Shown here: piece by piece, positions 1-6,641 of the stretch
Layout of the letters: every line of letters starts with the position of its first letter
Position numbering within the stretch: position 1 is the stretch's first letter
Source of the DNA: Pseudomonadota bacterium
GTDB lineage: Bacteria > Pseudomonadota > Alphaproteobacteria > Rhizobiales > Xanthobacteraceae
Reading direction: 5' to 3'
NCBI GenBank assembly: GCA_023432885.1
Contig: JAEZEU010000560.1
Coordinates: forward strand, 1 to 10,152
Length of the DNA: 10,152 nucleotides
The notes under the pieces: generated by a model
Told to the model about the DNA's origin: nothing
The model's database searches: none
Seen by the model: only the letters and a program-made list of their open reading frames with translations
Translations under genes and position numbers: made by a program

Positions 1-646
1 GGCGATGGTGGACATGTAGTCCTCGCAAGGGCGGATAGACCATAGATATTGTGTCGGCAGCGCGCCGAATCACTATGGTATATCAAAGACTTGCTAAAGT
101 GTTCTTAATTCGTTCCAATGCCCGACATAGCGTCGCCCCGGCGACTTATCCAACCGTAGCAAAACGTGTGAGCCCCAACATCCCTAAAACATCCGGCCAT
201 GCTGCAGCGCAGGCTTCGAGCCGCTGGCTTTGAGATACTCAGGCGATGGCGGGACACACGGTATTAGACGAGACTCGTCGCAGATTGCGCAGCGCGAGCG
301 ACAGAAAATAGAACGCCACCGCATATCCGATCACGGCGAAAGCCGACGGCTGCGGCCTGGAAAACCCGTCTGGAGAGTTTCAGAAACGTCGTCACAGCGA
401 CTTCCGCGACTATGCGAGCGCCAGATAGAGGTCATGCGGCATGCACGATCCATGCAGATCCCTTGACTTCCACGCCCGACCGTAACACCAAGCCACCCGC
501 GCGGGACCGCTGGATCGGCCCGTTCCTTGCATATTGTTCCCGATAGTTCCATCCGCCGCTACGGCCCGGTGGTTTTCGTTGCGATGCAGGGCGCGTATTC
601 TTGGCCCGTGTATCTGTGTGACTCCAACGACGGGGAATGTAGCGGT
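1..646. other. Region with no recognisable gene upstream of glgP
   Basis: I see no credible gene here on either strand. The open frames are short, overlap each other, lack good ribosome binding sites and give low-complexity, Arg/Ser-rich translations of the kind expected from chance frames in GC-rich DNA. Base composition is visibly less GC-biased than in the flanking genes. A perfect 13-bp palindrome (GACGAG-A-CTCGTC) lies at 267-279. A TTGACT at 463-468 could be a -35 box, but no -10 sits at normal spacing. The stretch may hold the glgP promoter and leader, or decayed DNA. Confidence 0.55.
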
Positions 647-3166
647 TTGTCAGACCAACCCCTCCAGCATCATCCGGCCTCCGGCCAGCCAATCGACGAG
701 CTGCAGCTTGCCGAGATCAAGGGCGCGATCCTCGCCAAGCTGAGGCTCGCCATCGGCAAAGACGCGGAAATGGCGACCAAGCACGACTGGTACATGGCGG
801 CTGCGCTGGCGCTGCGCGACCGCATCGTGCACCGCTGGCTGACGGCGGAGAAGCAGAGCTACGACGCCGGCCGCAAGCGCGTCTACTATCTCAGCCTCGA
901 ATTCCTGATCGGCCGTCTCTTCACCGACGCACTCAACAATATGGGCCTCTTGCCGGTTTTCGAGACCGCGCTCGGCGATCTCGGCGTGGGCCTGCCGGAA
1001 CTGCGCAAGCTCGAGCCGGACGCTGCGCTCGGCAATGGCGGCTTGGGGCGGCTTGCGGCCTGCTTCATGGAGAGCATGGCGACGCTCGCGATTCCCGCGG
1101 TCGGCTACGGCATCCGCTACGATTTCGGCCTGTTCCGCCAGATCATCTCGCATGGCTGGCAGCAGGAATATCCGGACGAGTGGCTGTCCTTCGGCAATCC
1201 CTGGGAATTCCAGCGGCCCGAGGTGGTCTATCACGTGCATTTCGGCGGTCACGTCGAGCATTTCGACGATCGAGGCCGCGACCGCGCGACCTGGCGCCCG
1301 GCGGAGACGGTGGAGGCGATGGCCTATGACACTCCGATCGTCGGCTGGCGCGGCCAGCACGTCAACGCCTTGCGCCTGTGGTCGGCGCGCGCGCCCGACC
1401 CGCTCAATCTCGATGTCTTCAACACCGGCGACTACATTTCCGCGAGCGCCGAGCAGTCGCGTGCGGAGGCGATCTGCAAGTTTCTCTACCCCAATGACGA
1501 GAGCGCGGCGGGCCGCGAGCTGCGGCTGCGCCAGGAATATTTCTTCGTCTCGGCAAGCCTGCAGGATCTTGTGAAGCGGCACATGGCCGCCGACGGGCAA
1601 CTGCGCAGCCTCGCGCAGAAGGTCGCGGTGCAGCTCAACGACACCCATCCGAGCCTTGCCGTCACCGAGCTGATGCGCATCCTGGTCGACCTGCACAATT
1701 TCCGCTGGGAAGAAGCCTGGAAGATCACGGTCGCGACCTTCTCCTACACCAATCACACGCTGCTGCCGGAGGCACTGGAGACCTGGCCGGTGGAGCTGTT
1801 CGAACGGCTGCTGCCGCGGCATCTGGAGATCATCTATCGCATCAATGCGCATCACCTCGCCCAGGCGGAAGCCCGCTGCCCCGGCGATGTCGACTTCCGC
1901 GCCGCGGTGTCGCTGATCGACGAACGCGGCGGCCGCAAGGTGCGGATGGGACAGCTCGCCTTCGTCGGCTCGCACCGCATCAACGGCGTCTCGGCGATGC
2001 ATTCCGACCTGATGAAGGAGACCGTGTTCCACGATCTCAACCATCTCTATCCCTCACGCATCACCAACAAGACCAACGGCATCACCTTCCGCCGCTGGCT
2101 TATGGTCGCCAATCCGAAGCTGACCTCGCTGCTGCGCGAGACTTGCGGCCAGGCCATTCTCGACGATTTCACGCTGTTGCAAAAACTCGAGGACCATGCC
2201 GGCGACAACGCCTTCCAGCAGCGCTTTCGCGACGTCAAGCATCACAACAAGCTGGCGCTGGCGCGGCTGATCGGCGAGAGGCTCGGCACCCAGGTCGATC
2301 CCTCGGCGCTGTTCGATGTGCAGATCAAGCGCATTCATGAGTACAAGCGGCAGTTGCTCAACATCGTGGAAGCCATCGCGCTGTACCAGGCGATGAAGGA
2401 CGAGCCCGGCAGGAACTGGATGCCGCGGGTGAAGATCTTCGCCGGCAAGGCCGCGGCGAGCTATCACTACGCCAAGCTGATCATCAAGCTGATCAACGAC
2501 GTTGCTGATACCGTCAACAACGACCCGGATCTGAAGGGCCGGCTGAAGATCGCGTTCCTGCCGGACTACAATGTAAGCCTGGCGGAAGTCATTATTCCCG
2601 CCGCCGATCTCTCCGAGCAGATTTCCACCGCCGGCATGGAAGCCTCCGGTACGGGCAACATGAAGCTCGCGCTGAACGGCGCGGTGACCATCGGCACTCT
2701 CGACGGCGCCAATATCGAAATCCGCGACCATGTCGGCGCCGAGAACATCGCGATCTTCGGCATGGAAGCCGCCGACGTCATGATCCGCCGCAAGCAGGGG
2801 CTCGATGCCACCGACGTGATCAAGCGCTCGCCGCGGCTGTCGCGCGCAATTGCCGCGATCGAGAACGGCGAGTTCTCGCCGGGAGAGCCCGATCGCTTTG
2901 CCCGCATCGCGGACGCGATCCGCTTCCATGACCCGTACATGGTCGCGGACGATTTCGATTCCTATTACGAGGCGCAGCGCGGCGTCGACGCGCGCTGGCA
3001 GGTGATGCCGGCCTGGACCCGCGCCAGCATCCTCAATGTGGCGCGCATGGCGTGGTTCTCATCCGACCGCACCATCCGGGAATATGCCGAGGATATCTGG
3101 CACGTGCCGGTGCGCCCCTCACCGCTGGCTACCGGGCGCCACGCCAAGCGCAGGACGGGCGGCTAG
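647..3166 (+). CDS. glgP: Glycogen/starch/alpha-glucan phosphorylase
   Basis: This cytoplasmic PLP enzyme (GT35 family) cleaves alpha-1,4-glucan ends with phosphate to give glucose-1-phosphate during glycogen breakdown. Visible motifs are YYLSLEFLIGR near the N-terminus, the active-site segment KRIHEYKR at residues 561-568, and the PLP site GTGNMK with the Schiff-base lysine at residue 673, followed by GTLDGANIEI. With the chosen start the protein has 839 residues, close to the usual 810-840. The start is a judgement. TTG at 647 gives MSDQPLQ..., follows a GGGGA ribosome site at 632-636, and leaves out an atypical Cys/Trp-rich N-terminal stretch. Alternatives are ATG at 584 and TTG at 527, which would add 21 or 40 residues. 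No other glg gene is in the window, so its operon context is unknown. Product is near certain; start is moderately sure. Confidence 0.93.
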   Translation: MSDQPLQHHPASGQPIDELQLAEIKGAILAKLRLAIGKDAEMATKHDWYMAAALALRDRIVHRWLTAEKQSYDAGRKRVYYLSLEFLIGRLFTDALNNMGLLPVFETALGDLGVGLPELRKLEPDAALGNGGLGRLAACFMESMATLAIPAVGYGIRYDFGLFRQIISHGWQQEYPDEWLSFGNPWEFQRPEVVYHVHFGGHVEHFDDRGRDRATWRPAETVEAMAYDTPIVGWRGQHVNALRLWSARAPDPLNLDVFNTGDYISASAEQSRAEAICKFLYPNDESAAGRELRLRQEYFFVSASLQDLVKRHMAADGQLRSLAQKVAVQLNDTHPSLAVTELMRILVDLHNFRWEEAWKITVATFSYTNHTLLPEALETWPVELFERLLPRHLEIIYRINAHHLAQAEARCPGDVDFRAAVSLIDERGGRKVRMGQLAFVGSHRINGVSAMHSDLMKETVFHDLNHLYPSRITNKTNGITFRRWLMVANPKLTSLLRETCGQAILDDFTLLQKLEDHAGDNAFQQRFRDVKHHNKLALARLIGERLGTQVDPSALFDVQIKRIHEYKRQLLNIVEAIALYQAMKDEPGRNWMPRVKIFAGKAAASYHYAKLIIKLINDVADTVNNDPDLKGRLKIAFLPDYNVSLAEVIIPAADLSEQISTAGMEASGTGNMKLALNGAVTIGTLDGANIEIRDHVGAENIAIFGMEAADVMIRRKQGLDATDVIKRSPRLSRAIAAIENGEFSPGEPDRFARIADAIRFHDPYMVADDFDSYYEAQRGVDARWQVMPAWTRASILNVARMAWFSSDRTIREYAEDIWHVPVRPSPLATGRHAKRRTGG

Positions 3167-3189
3167 AAATTCCGGGACGCGAAATCGCC

Positions 3190-3205
3190 CGCCGGCTCGC
3201 CGGCG
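3190..3205 (+). terminator. Small GC hairpin after glgP, possible weak terminator
   Basis: A 6-bp perfect stem (CGCCGG / CCGGCG) with a CTCG loop lies 23 bases after the glgP stop. No T-run follows, so it would be at best a weak or factor-assisted terminator. Such small GC stems also occur by chance in this composition. Confidence 0.3.
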
Positions 3206-3257
3206 AAACACTTACCCGAGACGTCATTGTATTTGGCGGCGGCAATCTAGATATTGC

Positions 3258-3271
3258 ATGACGCACGTCAT
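3258..3271. promoter_or_regulatory. Palindrome upstream of the thioesterase gene
   Basis: ATGACG-CA-CGTCAT is a perfect inverted repeat with 6-bp arms, 20 bases before the chosen thioesterase start. A third copy of the half-site, ACGTCAT, lies at 3221-3227, 44 bases upstream in direct orientation to the right arm. This looks like an operator, but I cannot name a regulator. The palindrome also contains an in-frame ATG (3258) that could be mistaken for the gene start. Confidence 0.4.
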
Positions 3272-3290
3272 GATAACGTTTGGAAATTTC

Positions 3291-4106
3291 ATGCTCACCA
3301 AGACGCCGCATCTCTTCGACGAGGCGACAAAGGTCACCCCCGGCGACAGCCGCTGGCAGGGACATACCAGCGACGATTATTGGGCCTTTGTCGGCCCCTT
3401 CGGCGGCTGCACCGCCGCGACGATCCTGCGCGCGTTGATGGACCATCCGCAGCGCGCGGGCGATCCTACTGCAATCACAGTGAACTACTGCGCGCCTGTC
3501 GCACAGGGGCCGTTCGACCTCGACGTGCGCCTCGTGAAGGCCAACCGCTCCAGCCAGCACTGGTGCGTGGAGATGACGCAGGGCAACGACGAAGTGTCGA
3601 CGCTGGCGACCGCCGTGTTCGCGGAGCGCCGGCCGTCCTGGTCGCATCAACAGGCGGAATATCCGGGCGCGAAGGCCTTCGAGGAAACGCTGCCTTTCCC
3701 GCAGGTCGCGGCGCCCTGGGTCAAGCAATACGACTTCCGCTTCGTCGAGGGCGAGCCGAAGCGCGGCGGCTCCTCGGCGGCGTCGGTCGAGACCTTCTCG
3801 AAGCTATGGATCAGCGACCGCGTCCCACGGAGGATCGATGCGCTCTCTCTGCTGTCGATGTCGGACGCTTTCTTTGCCCGCATCTTCCACGCCAAGCGGG
3901 AACTGGTTCCCTTCGGCACAGTGTCGCTGACGACCTATTTCCATGTCGGCGCCGCCGATCTGGAGGCGGAAGATACCACCCGCGTGCTCGGGGTAGCCGA
4001 CGCGAAAATTTTCCACAGGAGCTATGGCGACCAGAACGGCGAATTGTGGTCGCCGGGCGGCCGCCTTCTGGCAACCACGACCCAGATCGCTTACTTCAAG
4101 GCGTAG
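3291..4106 (+). CDS. TesB-like acyl-CoA thioesterase family protein (double hotdog)
   Basis: The predicted 271-residue cytoplasmic protein fits the acyl-CoA thioesterase II (TesB)-like family of two fused hotdog folds, which hydrolyse acyl-CoA to free acid and CoA. The N-terminal hotdog shows GPFGGCTAATILRA (35-48), matching the long central helix, and VNYCAPV followed by the typical NRSSQHWCVEMTQ strand pair. The C-terminal hotdog shows LLSMSDAFF with Asp192, TTYFH around Thr214-215, and DQNGELW...GRLLATTTQ ending at Gln265. These match the expected Asp/Thr/Gln catalytic set of TesB by position, which is inference. I chose ATG 3291 because GGAAA at 3282-3286 precedes it; upstream in-frame ATGs at 3258 and 3270 sit in a palindrome. 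The substrate is unknown, and a link to glgP or arginase is not evident. Confidence 0.82.
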   Translation: MLTKTPHLFDEATKVTPGDSRWQGHTSDDYWAFVGPFGGCTAATILRALMDHPQRAGDPTAITVNYCAPVAQGPFDLDVRLVKANRSSQHWCVEMTQGNDEVSTLATAVFAERRPSWSHQQAEYPGAKAFEETLPFPQVAAPWVKQYDFRFVEGEPKRGGSSAASVETFSKLWISDRVPRRIDALSLLSMSDAFFARIFHAKRELVPFGTVSLTTYFHVGAADLEAEDTTRVLGVADAKIFHRSYGDQNGELWSPGGRLLATTTQIAYFKA

Positions 4107-4128
4107 ACGTCACGGACAGATTCGTAGC

Positions 4129-4207
4129 GTGGGCAAAGCGACGGCGTGCCCACCTTCGAGTGCACGGACGGTAAAGGCGGGCACGGCGCGAGCGCGCCTT
4201 TGCCCAC
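4129..4207. repeat. Compound inverted repeat, REP/MITE-like, between thioesterase and arginase
   Basis: Two related units face each other. The left unit (4129-4154) starts GTGGGCAAAG, ends GTGCCCACC, and folds by itself through GTGGGCA/TGCCCAC. The right unit (4176-4207) is an inverted copy: its complement starts GTGGGCAAAG and ends GTGCCCGCC. It holds an inner perfect stem GGCGCG-AG-CGCGCC. I remember very similar GTGGGCAAAG...GTGCCCAC elements scattered between genes in Bradyrhizobium and Rhodopseudomonas. The element fills most of the 138-base gap and probably lies in the transcript if the two genes are co-transcribed. Confidence 0.75.
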
Positions 4208-4244
4208 ACAGACTTCGCTTCGAAGCAGATGGGAACGTCTTGCC

Positions 4245-5213
4245 ATGTCCGATGCCACCGCCAACCAGCAACGGATAGCGCTGCTCGGCGTACCCATCGA
4301 GATCGGCGCCTCGCAAGCCGGCACGCTGATGGGGCCGGCGGCGCTGCGCACCGCGGGCATTGCCCGGCTGCTGGAGGAGCTCGAATTTTCCGTGGAGGAC
4401 CACGGGGACCTGGCGCGGCCGAACGTCGTCTCCGACGGCCCGCCGCCGGCGAATGCGAAATACTACGACGAGGTGAAGAGCTGGATCCGCATGCTCAGCG
4501 AGCATGCCTTCACCATCGCGCGCACCGGCGCGATCCCGATCTTCATGGGCGGCGACCACTCGCTGTCGATGGGCTCGGTCAACGGCGTGGCGCGCTACTG
4601 GCAGGAGATGGGCCAGCCGCTGTTCGTGCTGTGGCTGGACGCGCATGCCGACTACAACACGCCGGCCACCACCATCACCGGCAACATGCACGGCATGTCG
4701 GCGGCATTTCTGTGTGGCGAGCCCGGCCTAGACCAGCTGCTCGGCAACCAGGTGCGCGCCTCGATCACGCCGGACCAGCTCGACCTGTTCGGCATCCGCT
4801 CGATCGACCCCCTGGAGAAGAAACTCGTTCACGAGCGGCGCATCGCGATTGCCGACATGCGCGCAATCGACGAGCACGGCGTCGCCGTGTTGATCCGCCG
4901 CGTCATCGACCGTGTAAAGGCGAAGAACGGCGTGCTGCATCTATCGTTCGACGTCGACTTCCTCGATCCGGGTGTGGCGCCCGGCGTCGGCACCACGGTG
5001 CCGGGCGGCGCCACCTATCGTGAAGCGCATCTGATCATGGAGCTGTTGCATGATTCCGGCATCGTGCGCTCGGTCGACATCGTCGAGCTGAATCCTTTCC
5101 TCGACGAGCGCGGCCGGACCGCGCGCACCGCCGTTGAGTTGCTGGGAAGCCTGTTCGGACTGCAGATCACCGATCGTCGCACGCCGACCAATGCGATGTT
5201 GCAGGGCCGTTAG
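4245..5213 (+). CDS. rocF: Arginase
   Basis: Arginase hydrolyses L-arginine to ornithine and urea with a two-manganese centre in the cytoplasm; it supports use of arginine as a nitrogen and carbon source. The 322-residue length is typical. All metal-ligand motifs of the ureohydrolase fold are present: GGDHS with His105, DAHAD with Asp132, His134 and Asp136, and SFDVDFLDP with Asp236 and Asp238. GNMHGM around His149 and the DAHADYNTP context favour arginase over agmatinase. GGATYREAH carries Glu260, equivalent to the substrate-binding glutamate of arginases. ATG 4245 is preferred because GGGAA (4231-4235) lies upstream and the earlier part of the frame runs through the intergenic repeat. No ornithine catabolism gene is in the window. 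The stop is almost touched by the next repeat. Confidence 0.93.
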   Translation: MSDATANQQRIALLGVPIEIGASQAGTLMGPAALRTAGIARLLEELEFSVEDHGDLARPNVVSDGPPPANAKYYDEVKSWIRMLSEHAFTIARTGAIPIFMGGDHSLSMGSVNGVARYWQEMGQPLFVLWLDAHADYNTPATTITGNMHGMSAAFLCGEPGLDQLLGNQVRASITPDQLDLFGIRSIDPLEKKLVHERRIAIADMRAIDEHGVAVLIRRVIDRVKAKNGVLHLSFDVDFLDPGVAPGVGTTVPGGATYREAHLIMELLHDSGIVRSVDIVELNPFLDERGRTARTAVELLGSLFGLQITDRRTPTNAMLQGR

Positions 5214-5214
5214 C

Positions 5215-5261
5215 GCATGATCCCGAAAAAAGTTGGAACCGGCTTTCGGAAAACATCATGC
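5215..5261. repeat. Dispersed rhizobial-type palindrome at the end of the arginase gene
   Basis: Starting two bases after the arginase stop, the element has outer arms GCATGAT (5215-5221) and ATCATGC (5255-5261) and inner arms CCGAAA (5223-5228) and TTTCGG (5244-5249). It closely resembles a GCATGATC-CGAAAA...TTTTCGG...GATCATGC palindrome that I recall as very abundant between genes in Rhizobiales genomes. It could end transcription of the arginase gene in the gap between the two convergent genes. Family naming is from memory; the symmetry is read directly. Confidence 0.75.
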
Positions 5262-5278
5262 TCAAACAGACGGAGAAT

Positions 5279-5302
5279 TGACGGCCGGGCAATGGGCCGT
5301 CA
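5279..5302 (-). terminator. Hairpin overlapping the stop codon of the persulfide dioxygenase gene
   Basis: On the minus strand, TGACGGCC and GGCCGTCA form a perfect 8-bp stem with an 8-base loop. The TGA opening the left arm is the stop codon of the dioxygenase gene. The downstream side reads ATTCT, a poor T-run, so termination would be weak or factor-assisted; the stem may instead protect the mRNA end. It sits 17 bases from the dispersed palindrome, so the convergent gap is strongly structured. Confidence 0.5.
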
Positions 5303-6199
5303 CTTCACGACCGCCTCCGCCGCCACCGACTTCGGGCGCACCGGCAGCAGCAGATAGTGCACGCCATTCTGCTGGGCCTTGGGAAAACGCCCGGCGCGGA
5401 TATTCACCTGGATCGACGGCAGCAGCAGCGTGGGCGCCGAAAGCGTTGCATCGCGCGCGTTGCGCTTTGCAACAAATTCCGCCTCGGTGACGCCCCCCTT
5501 CAGGTGGACATTGCCATCACGTTGCTCCCGCACCGTGGTTTGCCAGGCGTAAGTGTCGCGGCCGGGCGCCTTGTAGTCGTGACACATGTATAGCTGCGTG
5601 TCCGGCGGCAACGACAACAGGCGCTGGATCGAACGATAGAGCTGCGCTGCATCGCCGCCCGGAAAATCGGCGCGCGCCGTGCCGTAGTCCGGCATGAACA
5701 AGGTATCGCCGACAAAGACGGCATTGCCGATCTTGTAGGAAATATCGGCCGGCGTGTGGCCGGGCGTATGGATCACTTCAGCGGTCAGCTCGCCGATGCG
5801 GAAAGTCTCGCCATCGGCGAACAGGCGATCGAAATCGCTGCCGTCGGTACGCAAATCCTCGGCGTTGAACACCGGACGGAAAATCCGCTGCACATCCTTG
5901 ATGTGCTCGCCGATTCCGATCGCCGCCCCGGTCTTGGATTTGATGTAGGGAGCACCCGACAGATGGTCGGCATGCGCATGCGTCTCCAGCACCCATTCGA
6001 TTTCCAGGCCCTGCTTTTGCGCAGCAGCGAGGATTGCTTCCACCGAGCGTACATCGACCGTGCCGTCGCGCGGGTCGAAGTCCAGCACGGGATCAATCAC
6101 CGCGGCCCGGCGCGTCGCCGGGTCCGAGACAAGATAGCTGATCGTGTTGGTGGGCTCGTCGAAGAAGGCCTGGATGGCGGGCGAAGGCGTCTGGGTCAT
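5300..6199 (-). CDS. blh: Persulfide dioxygenase-like metallo-beta-lactamase-fold protein (BLH/ETHE1 type)
   Basis: Members of this family oxidise glutathione persulfide to sulfite and glutathione using one iron in a metallo-beta-lactamase fold, detoxifying sulfide-derived persulfide. The 299-residue protein shows THAHADH (73-79), HTPGHT (144-149) with His148, GDTLF with Asp165, and MCHDY with His207. The mono-iron ligands of ETHE1 correspond to a His of the HxHxDH motif, the PGHT His and the GDT Asp. The PDYGTARADFPGGDA segment (170-184) is typical of this group and differs from glyoxalase II. The start ATG has GGAG seven bases upstream (complement of 6206-6209). The gene is divergent from a BigR/SqrR-like regulator, which strongly supports the sulfur role. 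A plain MBL hydrolase is the less likely alternative. No Sqr gene is adjacent. Confidence 0.9.
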   Translation of the reverse strand: MTQTPSPAIQAFFDEPTNTISYLVSDPATRRAAVIDPVLDFDPRDGTVDVRSVEAILAAAQKQGLEIEWVLETHAHADHLSGAPYIKSKTGAAIGIGEHIKDVQRIFRPVFNAEDLRTDGSDFDRLFADGETFRIGELTAEVIHTPGHTPADISYKIGNAVFVGDTLFMPDYGTARADFPGGDAAQLYRSIQRLLSLPPDTQLYMCHDYKAPGRDTYAWQTTVREQRDGNVHLKGGVTEAEFVAKRNARDATLSAPTLLLPSIQVNIRAGRFPKAQQNGVHYLLLPVRPKSVAAEAVVK

Positions 6200-6227
6200 T
6201 GTTTACTCCGTAACAGCTCGTGGATTG

Positions 6228-6256
6228 TTGACATATATATTAGCAACACCTAAATT
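6228..6256 (+). promoter_or_regulatory. Predicted promoter of the bigR-rhodanese-permease operon
   Basis: A perfect -35 box TTGACA (6228-6233) is followed after 17 bases by TAAATT (6251-6256), four of six matches to TATAAT. The start of transcription would fall near 6263, leaving a leader of about 20 bases with a GAGG ribosome site (6274-6277) before the regulator's ATG. It overlaps the opposing promoter almost completely. Confidence 0.65.
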
Positions 6257-6261
6257 AGCAA
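6234..6261 (-). promoter_or_regulatory. Predicted promoter of the persulfide dioxygenase gene
   Basis: On the minus strand TTGCTA (complement of 6256-6261) is followed after 16 bases by TATATA (complement of 6234-6239). Transcription would start near 6227, giving a leader of about 27 bases that contains GGAG. The -35 box of each direction lies beside the -10 box of the other. Confidence 0.6.
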
Positions 6262-6282
6262 TGTCTGATTGACGAGGTTCCG

Positions 6283-6609
6283 ATGCCAGTCTCGAAAGTG
6301 ATGAACATTGATGACTTTGCGGCCAACGCGCTGGAGGTCGCAGAGGTTCTGCGTGCGCTCGGCAACGAGCGGCGGCTAATGATTCTCTGCAAATTGGTGG
6401 AGGCCGGCGAGATGACGGTCGGCTCGCTGGTCAAGGCCGTCGGCCTCAGCCAGTCGGCGCTGTCGCAGCATCTGGCGAAGATGCGCGACGAGAACATCGT
6501 GAGCTTCCGCCGCGACAGCCAGACCCTTTGGTACCGCATCGCCGACCCCCGCATCGAGCAACTGATGGCGGAACTGCACCGCCTCTATTGCCGCGCGCCT
6601 TCAGCCTGA
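6283..6609 (+). CDS. bigR: BigR/SqrR-like ArsR-family persulfide-responsive repressor
   Basis: This 108-residue protein is a winged-helix ArsR/SmtB-type repressor. ALGNERRLMILCKL (25-38) is the family core helix, MTVGSLVKAVGLSQSALSQHL (44-64) is the helix-turn-helix with the recognition helix at about 56-66, and residues 71-86 form the wing. It has exactly two cysteines, Cys36 and Cys103, placed as in BigR and SqrR, where a dithiol is joined by a sulfur bridge on exposure to persulfide and DNA is released. Metal-binding ELCVCDL-type motifs are absent. ATG 6283 is favoured by GAGG five bases upstream; ATG 6301 has no such site. It is divergent from the dioxygenase gene and heads an operon with rhodanese and TauE/SafE genes. 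Family is sure; the sensing mechanism is inferred. Confidence 0.9.
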   Translation: MPVSKVMNIDDFAANALEVAEVLRALGNERRLMILCKLVEAGEMTVGSLVKAVGLSQSALSQHLAKMRDENIVSFRRDSQTLWYRIADPRIEQLMAELHRLYCRAPSA

Positions 6610-6629
6610 AACGACAACAAACGACAACA
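6610..6629 (+). repeat. Perfect 10-bp tandem duplication before the rhodanese gene
   Basis: AACGACAACA occurs twice without a gap, just after the bigR stop and immediately upstream of the rhodanese ribosome site (GGAG, 6632-6635). It makes an unstructured, A-rich ribosome approach. It is probably a replication slip, with a possible minor effect on translation. Confidence 0.7.
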
Positions 6630-6641
6630 GTGGAGTTCAAC

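Larger units (their letters stand above)
6225..6261. promoter_or_regulatory. Candidate BigR-type operator, AT-rich with repeated ATTAGCAA
   Basis: ATTAGCAA occurs at 6239-6246 and again at 6254-6261 in the same orientation, 15 bases apart. The first copy is also the right half of an imperfect dyad, TTGTTGA (6225-6231) against TTAGCAA (6240-6246), centred on an ATATATA tract. ArsR-family repressors such as BigR bind AT-rich imperfect palindromes in shared promoters. The element covers both predicted promoters, so binding would block both. Assignment to the adjacent repressor is inference from position. Confidence 0.5.

Noticed and set aside
230..466. 78-codon open frame upstream of glgP
   Set aside because: No ribosome site, Arg/Ser-rich chance-like translation, and overlapped by equally poor frames on the other strand.
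463..488. Promoter TTGACT...TAACAC before glgP
   Set aside because: The spacer is only 14 bases, too short for a sigma70-type promoter.
650..2044. 464-codon minus-strand open frame across glgP
   Set aside because: It is antisense to a well-supported glgP with motifs throughout; long antisense frames are common in GC-rich genes. Its translation is Arg/Ala/Val-rich with no family signature.
3254..4174. 306-codon plus-strand frame overlapping the thioesterase
   Set aside because: It reads as Arg-rich chance sequence in the +1/+2 frame of a gene with clear hotdog motifs and runs into the intergenic repeat.
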